DNA from: Asterionellopsis glacialis
Lineage: Eukaryota; Bacillariophyta; Plagiogrammaphyceae; Rhaphoneidales; Asterionellopsidaceae
Direction: 5' to 3'
Length of the DNA: 13,167 bases
Assembly (NCBI GenBank): GCA_014885115.2
Contig: WKLE02000699.1
Location: 5,862 to 19,028 of the forward strand
How positions within the stretch are numbered: the stretch's first letter is position 1; the number at the start of each line of letters is the position of its first letter. This document shows, piece by piece, positions 1 to 5,975 of this stretch. The position numbers and the translations under genes were made by a program. Under the pieces are notes generated by a model. The model was not told the DNA's origin and made no database searches. It saw only the letters and a program-made list of their open reading frames with translations.

Positions 1-22
1 GAATTCTTGTTGTCTATAAAAT

Positions 23-1969
23 TTAACCATGTAGGCGTTTCCATACCATTTCGAAAAATGTTCTTCGCCAGCCTGGAGTCAGGCCTGGTAACTTAAGCTT
101 TCGGCTCTTTTGAAGTTCGAGCTCTTGTTTGATTTCGATTGGGCACTTTCGGCATTTCAAAATATGGGCATGGATATTTTGGCTTGTACTGTTTGTGGCA
201 AGACGTTTTGACGATGCTGGATAATACTTTCCAAGTCCAGCGTGACCTGCACAATGGCGACACTGGAAGCCAGCAAAACCGACAGGTCCCTTCGAACGTG
301 CAACGAAACGGTCTGCTTCTGTAAAGCGGCACATTTCAACCTGTCGCATCAAGAAGTACACATAAGGAGGAACTAGTTCTTGATCACTTGGGATGACAAT
401 ATGTCCTCCCTCCGATATCTTGTCAGAGTTTGACTTATCCTCAATGTTAGAAGATGGTTGAGAATGGCTCACCATCACAGGCAAAGATCGTGGATCTCTT
501 TCGAATCTAATTCCATCCACCGTGTCGACCATTCCCAATGATTTGGCCGAATCTGCCCAGTACTGTCTGGTAGTCGGAACCCAATTAGCATCACTTCGTA
601 GCTGAGTGATTTCGTTTTTAATTGTTTCAGGAACTGCCTGACATGAGCTGAGGTGGGATTTTTGCCAGCGTTTGACTGATTCGTAAATTCCCGCCACTGA
701 GGTTGGGAATGACACGGCACCCACTGCCCTGTGTTTAAGAGGCGTACTGACGCAGAATTTACACCTGATCCCAACTTGGTGAAGGGCAATACGTCCTCTT
801 TTCGAGGTTCTTGCAACATCGTCGGCTTCAGCTGCAAATGCCTCTACACAATGCTTTCTGATGAAACAGTTCACCTCTGACAGCCACTCTGTGTCAGAAG
901 TTTCTAAACATAACGATACCGTACCGCTGTACCATTTGTTAGTTGCGGCTGATTCTACAAGTTTTTCCACATCTTCACGAACGCCATCTCTTTCCATCTC
1001 CCGAACATTTACAGTATGTGCTTCATCTCTATAGTGACCACGATTTGTATCAGTAGACGAATGGCGAGTTTCATCAGCATGGGACTGGAAACGAAGCTTG
1101 CATTGCTCTTCATGTGCACACGCATCTTCATATCTAGCAAACGAAGCCACGTTGCAGAAATCACAGACCCAATCTTTCTTTTGCACTGGCATTCGTCCTT
1201 GATGATGAGCCTGAGAGGGATGAGGTGGCATGGAACCATTTCGATGATTTTGGTTTGAAGCATGCCAAGGATGAGAATACTGAAACGAACGGGCATCTTG
1301 ATATCTATACATGTTAGGTGGAGGCATCGAGTTGTGTTTATGAGGGCGATCAAAAGTTGGTGGAGACAAAACCTTGGATATTTGGGATGGGAAATTCACT
1401 TGCTTTGTCTTATTTGCGATTCTAGGCTGATCTGGTGAGACTGGAACAGGCTTTGGTGGCGAGGTAATTATTTCTCTCGTCGAAGGATGACTTTCACGTT
1501 CACTATTATGATCCTCTCCCCTTGTTTGCACTTGAGAAGTTTTTTTATTTCCGTGGAAAGCCAGAGATGCTAGAGCAACAGCAGAAGCGAATTCTGATTG
1601 TTCTGTTTGAATATTTTTTTTGTTCCCTGTTTCTCCCAGGTATGGTGAACTGTCAAAGGCTTTATGGCGTTTTCTAGATGATTGGTCAGCATCTCCTTCA
1701 ATATAGGCTCTCTTATCTTGTCCTTGTGATGCATGGTTTAAAGGCGGCACCATAGGTACTGCTTGCTCGGTCCGTGATGAAGATTCTTCGCTATCCACGC
1801 GTATACGTTTGGGAGAACTGCCCGAAGCAGGGCTTTGCAACTGCACATTAACCATCATCGATGCGATCGGTCCGATAGCTGGAGATACTGGCGCACTCAT
1901 AACATTGTTTACACCAAAGAGTCTCTTTCCAGGGGGGGGTCTACTTGCCGGTATTGCTTGTGGTGTCAT
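23..1969 (-). CDS. Probable nuclear protein with three C2HC zinc-binding modules (648 aa)
   Basis: I do not recognise a named gene. The frame is intronless. The first in-frame ATG is at 1969 and the stop is TAA at 23-25; the frame runs about 16 codons further upstream without an ATG, so an upstream exon is possible. The N-terminal ~260 residues are Pro/Ser/His-rich and disordered, with two basic nuclear-signal-like clusters (SPKRIR about 52-57, SRKRHK about 98-103). A compact C2HC finger follows (C269, C272, H286, C290). Two related larger modules come next, each with CxxC, a long spacer, then HxxxC: C403/C406/H439/C443 and C570/C573/H602/C606. Both are preceded by a helix carrying acidic and aromatic residues, which suggests an internal duplication. 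The protein ends in a basic/aromatic tail (WRRTFFEMVWKRLHG). Zinc binding is inferred from Cys/His spacing; a nucleic-acid or chromatin role is only a guess. The paired modules resemble proteins I associate with diatoms. Confidence 0.82.
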   Translation of the reverse strand: MTPQAIPASRPPPGKRLFGVNNVMSAPVSPAIGPIASMMVNVQLQSPASGSSPKRIRVDSEESSSRTEQAVPMVPPLNHASQGQDKRAYIEGDADQSSRKRHKAFDSSPYLGETGNKKNIQTEQSEFASAVALASLAFHGNKKTSQVQTRGEDHNSERESHPSTREIITSPPKPVPVSPDQPRIANKTKQVNFPSQISKVLSPPTFDRPHKHNSMPPPNMYRYQDARSFQYSHPWHASNQNHRNGSMPPHPSQAHHQGRMPVQKKDWVCDFCNVASFARYEDACAHEEQCKLRFQSHADETRHSSTDTNRGHYRDEAHTVNVREMERDGVREDVEKLVESAATNKWYSGTVSLCLETSDTEWLSEVNCFIRKHCVEAFAAEADDVARTSKRGRIALHQVGIRCKFCVSTPLKHRAVGAVSFPTSVAGIYESVKRWQKSHLSSCQAVPETIKNEITQLRSDANWVPTTRQYWADSAKSLGMVDTVDGIRFERDPRSLPVMVSHSQPSSNIEDKSNSDKISEGGHIVIPSDQELVPPYVYFLMRQVEMCRFTEADRFVARSKGPVGFAGFQCRHCAGHAGLGKYYPASSKRLATNSTSQNIHAHILKCRKCPIEIKQELELQKSRKLKLPGLTPGWRRTFFEMVWKRLHG

Positions 1970-2694
1970 GATGCGCAAGGAAAATAATGGGTAGTCCTGG
2001 GAAGATGGTCGATACAAAGTACTGGAGCCAATTTTATGTGACAGCTCCGACGTTAGTCTAGATCCTGCAGTGTTGTTTTCGAGAAGTATTAAAAAAATTT
2101 ACCGAAATCTCAACCGAAGTGCGCACCTTTTTGGACGATTTTGTGATGATGTTTGGAGCATACCCCACTATGCGTTGAGACCAACCAGGTTCTTTCTTGG
2201 GTATGTTAGATATTTAGTCAGGTAGTTTTATATTAAGCGTGCGTTGGCATACCTCTTGTTTTTTAATTTCATGTGGATGGCTGTCTCAACGGTACATTTA
2301 TTTGTTTAAGATACTGTACGAAATCGTATGTAGTATAAACCGATACACATGAATTATTATGATATAGATATGTAAAATCTTGAGTTTAGATGCTCGTTAG
2401 CCGGAATGATCCGTTACATGTTTGATGTAAATGATCCGAAATTTCATAGGTTTGAACGCATATTCTATTTAAAAATTGTAAAAAAATGAAATTTACTTAT
2501 AGGGAATCTCAACCAACTGTCTGTCACGCATGAAAAAGATGAATTATTTACTATTATTAGTATAAAAAATGAAAGTCCAATAAACTTTTATCCTATCAGT
2601 GATAGTGCAGTATAGTATTTCACTTTATGACACATGTACTCATAATTGTCTTCCTTGTATGTTGTATAATGTGGACTTTTCATTCTTTTAAAGC

Positions 2695-2910
2695 GTACCT
2701 GGTAGTATCCGCACGGGTACTAATTCTAGTTTAAGAAATAAGTACGAGCCAATAATATTAACCGGCCGATACAATATTATTTTTATACATGGCAAGCTCT
2801 ACCTTAAAATTTTAGTATACCAGGTACCTGTACCAGTTACGTAATGCCACCAGATGGTAAAACAAGGGAAACCGTACCTGTATATACGAACCAGGTACTG
2901 TACAAGTTAC
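2695..2910. repeat. Cluster of GTACCTG/CAGGTAC inverted motifs, possible decayed foldback element
   Basis: GTACCTGGTA at 2695-2704 is the reverse complement of TACCAGGTAC at 2818-2827. Inside that pair, AATAATATT (2751-2759) and AATATTATT (2773-2781) form a perfect 9-bp inverted pair around nearly the same centre. A further pair, GTACCTG (2874-2880) and CAGGTAC (2892-2898), lies to the right. The block starting at 2820 (CCAGGTACCTGTACCAGTTAC, 21 bases to 2840) recurs with one mismatch and one indel at 2891-2910. The nested symmetry suggests a small non-autonomous foldback element or a regulatory motif cluster. No target-site duplication was confirmed. Confidence 0.4.
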
Positions 2911-3090
2911 CCCTAATCTAGACGTTCTTCAAACAATTTAAAAAACAATTTAAAAAAAATGCAAATAATGTGGAGGCATCAGTTGTGCCGTAGGATGTGT
3001 GTAAGGTACTGCTTTTACTGGTCCTCTAGCTAGACTACAGTACTCCTCAAGAAGTTTTTACTCTCATCCTAGTCGTAAGGTCCTACCGAT

Positions 3091-3114
3091 AGTCTTCTAG
3101 TCTTCTAGTCCTCT
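3091..3114. repeat. Three-unit 8-bp tandem repeat
   Basis: AGTCTTCT occurs at 3091-3098 and 3099-3106, then as the variant AGTCCTCT at 3107-3114, in non-coding DNA. Related CTAG-rich words occur nearby at about 3020-3060. It is probably replication-slippage sequence. Confidence 0.6.
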
Positions 3115-3339
3115 AGAGAGGTACTTCCTAGGACTTTAGGATTCAGCAAGGAAAAGGGGTTTGGTACATTGGTCATCTTCCACCAAGTCATCTTTCTCTC
3201 ACTATTGAAACTCCGTATTTCGTTGTGTTTTCGAGAACAAATTCATTGGAAGTCTACTATTTTAAAAACAAAATGAAACCAAAACTCTTTGTACTGCTGT
3301 AACTTTTTTTATTGCCTTCTTGTATAGCGTAGAGTGTTA

Positions 3340-3581
3340 CTACCATCCAGAAGGACTATATTTCTTCAATAGAAATTTCATCATTAAACATATTTTGGCT
3401 AATTGTGCATCATTTTCAGTCGCATCTTTAACTTTAAGTGTAAAAATAATCACTTCTACATTCTGATAGGATGTTCAATGAAAATCTGGATGATGACCTT
3501 CTCCTTCTGCAATGACACCTATAGCACTACTGTAATATTATCCAATGCACCTTGAAAGTTTTTTGCCACATACCTTTGAAC
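3340..3581 (-). pseudogene. Decayed pterin-4a-carbinolamine dehydratase (PCD/DCoH) fragment
   Basis: Read on the minus strand across two frames, this stretch follows the core of the pterin-4a-carbinolamine dehydratase family, which dehydrates the carbinolamine made by aromatic amino-acid hydroxylases. Frame one (about 3581-3525) gives VQRYVAKNFQGALDNI, matching the family's R-x-F-x-x-K-(D/N)-F-x-x-A-L region. After a shift near 3519-3530 the second frame gives GVIAEGEGHHPDFH (3519-3478), the family's EGHHPD active-site segment. A TGA follows at 3475-3477, where the family usually has a hydrophobic residue. The same frame then resumes as TSYQNVEVIIFT, later DATENDAQLAK and KYSPSGW, with TAG at 3340-3342, parallel to the usual N-V-x-I-x-T-H, L-T-E-N-D-x-x-L-A and YSPKW segments. 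The third catalytic His (T-H) is Leu here. Frameshift, stop and lost His together argue for a pseudogene. The family's N-terminal portion is not recognisable. Confidence 0.75.
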
Positions 3582-3851
3582 TCCTTTGATTAATATAATG
3601 AGTACAGCCATTCCTATCGTTATCCACACCGCTGTTAGAAATCTCTTGTACCTTCCACATTGAACATATGCCTTCATTGATCCAAGGACAACAACGAACC
3701 ACCCCACTAGTGCAGAAACCGAATCTCTATCGATACGAATGCAGTACACAGACAAATATTGGCGGTTATCAACCCCACAAATCCCCACAGACAATAAAAT
3801 TACAGAGACACAAATCAATATTCTTTTTGACTCTAAAAATGCAACAACCAT
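3519..3851 (-). CDS. Small putative three-helix membrane ORF whose C-terminus runs into the PCD relic (110 aa)
   Basis: I do not recognise this gene and it may not be expressed. The ATG at 3849-3851 opens a 110-codon frame ending in TAG at 3519-3521. Residues about 11-27, 44-63 and 71-90 are hydrophobic and look like membrane helices, separated by short charged stretches (ESKR, CGRYKR). From about residue 91 the sequence matches pterin-4a-carbinolamine dehydratase and belongs to the pseudogene listed separately. The frame therefore looks chimeric: either a membrane-protein gene whose last part was replaced by a PCD fragment, or a chance hydrophobic frame in decaying DNA. An alternative splice (donor GTATGT just after VQR, acceptor TACAG about 40 bp on) is possible, but it would delete PCD-like sequence, so I do not favour it. 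Confidence 0.3.
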   Translation of the reverse strand: MVVAFLESKRILICVSVILLSVGICGVDNRQYLSVYCIRIDRDSVSALVGWFVVVLGSMKAYVQCGRYKRFLTAVWITIGMAVLIILIKGVQRYVAKNFQGALDNITVVL

Positions 3852-3909
3852 ATTATCTTGTACCTACCTTGTAAAACTTCATGAATGTCATGCCGTTTTT
3901 ACGTACATC

Positions 3910-3927
3910 GGTATCACAGGTGATACC
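3910..3927. repeat. Perfect palindrome with 2-bp centre
   Basis: GGTATCAC (3910-3917) and GTGATACC (3920-3927) are exact reverse complements separated by AG. A second imperfect palindrome (GTACG-GTAT-CGTAC) follows about 20 bp later. The pair lies about 365-380 bp upstream of the carrier ATG and could be a binding site for a dimeric regulator; no known site is recognised. Confidence 0.6.
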
Positions 3928-4076
3928 TCGTACTGTCTGCAAGAGTACGGTATCGTACATGTAGCCTTCAGCTTCTGGTGTGTGCTGTGTGGATTCTTCC
4001 AGTCCCGTAGACGTAATTCGTGAAAGGTTCACTTCTCGTAGGTTTGTACGAAACGTCGTAGTTGTGTGTACTGACC

Positions 4077-4100
4077 ACAGACGACACACCGACCGTCTGT
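4077..4100. repeat. Inverted repeat ACAGACG / CGTCTGT
   Basis: ACAGACG at 4077-4083 and CGTCTGT at 4094-4100 are exact reverse complements with a 10-bp spacer, about 190-215 bp upstream of the carrier ATG. They may be regulatory or coincidental. Confidence 0.45.
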
Positions 4101-4290
4101 CGGAGTGAAATAAAAAATGTGGGGAGGGAGCCAAAGAGAGGACAAGAGAAAGAAAACAAAGAATCCAGTTGATAACACACCAACTCACAAACCGCTTATA
4201 TGTTTCCCGTTGACAGCTCAGCTCGGCTTCGCTCAGCTCAGAATTCTAGATTTTCCTGCCTACTTATACACGAGAACAACGGAAGACGAC

Positions 4291-5881
4291 ATGACAGAAA
4301 AAGACAAGCACCGACAAACAAATTCTTCGTCACTACCCACTTCGAATAATGATAGTAATACGGAAGTACCACCAATTTTGCCTCGATTGATTTCATCATC
4401 TATTGGTTCAATTGTCACTGCGTTGGCTGTTACTCCACTCGAAGTTGTCAAGGTACGGCAACAAGCACGTTTACCATCACGGTCTAAACCGAAAATCCCA
4501 TCAAATGTATCACCGTAAGTAATAAATATAAAAGCATCAGTGTTCATTGCGTTATTTCTCTCCCAAACGAGATTAGAAATACACATCCACATTTCTGAAG
4601 AAAAACCTACAAAACCTTCACTCATTTTTCGTATCATTATTTTCTTTATCATTATAATCTCTCCTTCTGAAACCCATACATAGATGCCCCCGTGGATGTG
4701 GTACTTTCATTCTCAACAATGGTCTTATGGAATGTTTATTACCTAAAAGTGCTGTACCTTATTTTGATTCTACAGGACAACTCGTAGTAGAAAAGAACGG
4801 AGATTCATCTTTATCACACAACAATAAAAGATCGGCATTTAAATCATCGTCGTCGTCATCATCTGCCACCAGCAGCACAATATCAAAATCTTCAGTAACT
4901 TCTCGTGGGAAACCGGATCTGGGAACATTTGCCATGATACGACGAATATTTCTTCGAGAAGGATTTGGGGGTCTATATGCTGGTCTTGCACCAACGTTAA
5001 TAATGTCTGTACCAAATGTTGCCTTGTACTTTACAGCATATGATGAAATTGTATCAAGATTGCACGATTTGTCATCATCAACTTCTGGGACATCGGCTGC
5101 TACATCTGGTCGTACATTTGATTCCATATGGATACCACTAGTTGGTGGATCATCCTCACGAATGTTGGCATCTTGCACTACAGCACCACTAGAACTGATA
5201 CGTACACGTCAGGCAGCACGGAAAGGGAGTGGGCAACAACCTACATTAGGTGTATTTCAAGAATTACAAACTATTGTACGGAATGATGGCTTTGCATCCT
5301 TATATCGTGGTTTAGCGCCTACTCTTTGGAGAGATGTACCATTTTCAGCTATATATTGGTTATGTTTAGAAACTTTTAAAACTGAATGGCAAAACAATCG
5401 TCTTAAACATGGCTTTCTGATAGAAGAAGAAACCCATTCAGAAGCTTTTGTACGTGCTTTTGTGTCAGGTGCATCTGCTGGAATGGTTGCTGCTGCTTGT
5501 ACCACACCCTTTGATGTTATCAAAACACGACAACAAATGATATCTGAAACAGTACAAAGTGTCGGTCACTTTAGTGATCATGTTCATGTTTCCCCTAAGC
5601 AAGGTAGTAGTGGTGGTGTTAGCGCATCTGTGATTTCTTGTCATCATGATGGAGCTGTTGTGTATAAACCTCCTCAAGATGTTGCTGTTGTTTCATCAAA
5701 AACAAAAACACATTCTTCTTCACCGCACAAACCTTCTACACTGGCTTGGATGCAAAACATCATTGAAACAGAAGGCATGACTGGATTATGGAGAGGAAAT
5801 CAAGCTAGAATGCTGAAAGTAGCACCTGCTTGTGCAATCATGATTTCTTGTTATGAATTTGGCAAACGCATCATGGAGTAA
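4291..5881 (+). CDS. SLC25A39: Mitochondrial carrier, SLC25A39/SLC25A40/Mtm1 type (473 aa, two exons)
   Basis: Exons 4291-4514 and 4684-5881 join in phase to give 473 residues. The three carrier repeats are clear: PLEVVKVR (49-56), PLELIRTR (243-250) and PFDVIKTR (350-357), each followed by a second helix block (GLYAGLAPTL, SLYRGLAPTLWRDVPFSAIYW, GLWRGNQARMLKVAPACA). The endings RDVPFSAIYW and APACAIMISCYEFGK are characteristic of the Mtm1/SLC25A39/40 branch, which supplies the matrix with glutathione and is tied to manganese and iron-sulfur homeostasis. R291/D292 and K453 sit where the family has conserved charged residues thought to contact substrate. The first matrix loop holds C76, C80 and C92 (CPRGC, later MEC), resembling the iron-sulfur-sensing cysteine loop of human SLC25A39, which has four cysteines. 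At 473 residues it is longer than the roughly 340-360 of animal members because of a Ser-rich insert (about 120-150) and a long third-loop insert (about 358-430). The start at 4291 is preferred over 4117. Confidence 0.92.
4515..4683 (+). other. Spliceosomal intron in the carrier gene (169 bp)
   Basis: The donor is CC|GTAAGT at 4515 and the acceptor ACATAG| ends at 4683. The split codon CC+A restores Pro75, and the frame continues directly into CPRGCGTF, which fits the carrier's cysteine loop. The intron separates the first signature motif from that loop. Confidence 0.85.
4843..4865 (+). repeat. Coding TCA/TCG microsatellite (poly-Ser)
   Basis: A run of TCA and TCG codons encodes a serine stretch in the first matrix loop of the carrier. 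It is a slippage-prone low-complexity insert, absent from compact family members. Confidence 0.7.
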
Positions 5882-5975
5882 GAACAGAAAAAGATAAAAG
5901 CTACTAAAAGAGTAAAAAAAATCTATTTACTATTGTACAATATGAAACTTTCAAGGATACGCTTTTCTGTCAATA
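5882..5975. other. 94-bp convergent intergenic spacer
   Basis: The plus-strand carrier and minus-strand REV1 stop codons face each other across 94 bp. The spacer must hold both 3' ends, so overlapping 3' UTRs are likely. It is A-rich on the plus strand (AGTAAAAAAAATC at about 5911-5923); no canonical AATAAA is seen. Confidence 0.6.

Larger units (their letters stand above)
1970..3339. other. AT-rich intergenic region with no recognised gene
   Basis: No reading frame here looks like a protein on either strand. The part near 1970-2200 should hold the 5' leader and promoter of the minus-strand zinc protein; no clear TATA box or initiator decides a start site. From about 2690 to 2910 there is a cluster of GTACCTG/CAGGTAC motifs and small inverted repeats, and at 3091-3114 a three-unit tandem repeat; both are listed separately. 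The remainder is A/T runs and simple sequence. Confidence 0.6.
3852..4290. promoter_or_regulatory. Upstream region of the mitochondrial carrier gene
   Basis: This stretch precedes the carrier ATG and also lies upstream of the minus-strand membrane ORF. No TATA box is evident. It holds perfect inverted repeats (3910-3927; 4077-4083 with 4094-4100), CGTAC/GTACG words at about 3928-3960, and a 9-bp direct repeat GCTCAGCTC at 4216-4224 and 4231-4239. An in-frame ATG at 4117 would extend the carrier by 58 residues; I treat this as leader sequence because carriers of this family normally begin shortly before the first membrane helix. Confidence 0.4.

Noticed and set aside
2592..2605. CCTATCAGTGATAG, identical to the core of the bacterial tet operator
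   Set aside because: It lies in AT-rich non-coding eukaryotic DNA with no repressor, resistance gene or vector sequence nearby, and the outer operator bases differ. A short palindrome matching by chance is the simplest explanation.
3853..4188. 111-codon minus-strand frame upstream of the membrane ORF (ends KVGTR)
   Set aside because: It lies over the carrier promoter region and leader, shows no family resemblance, and a possible GTAGGT donor near its end has no convincing partner acceptor.
4117..4290. 58-residue N-terminal extension of the carrier from the ATG at 4117
   Set aside because: The extension resembles leader sequence, contains a repeated GCTCAGCTC block, and family members normally begin near the first helix. 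The ATG at 4291 is preferred, though the longer form is not excluded.
4759..5178. 139-codon minus-strand frame opposite the carrier exon
   Set aside because: Its Asp run is the reverse of the poly-Ser codon repeat; it is a shadow of the carrier coding sequence.
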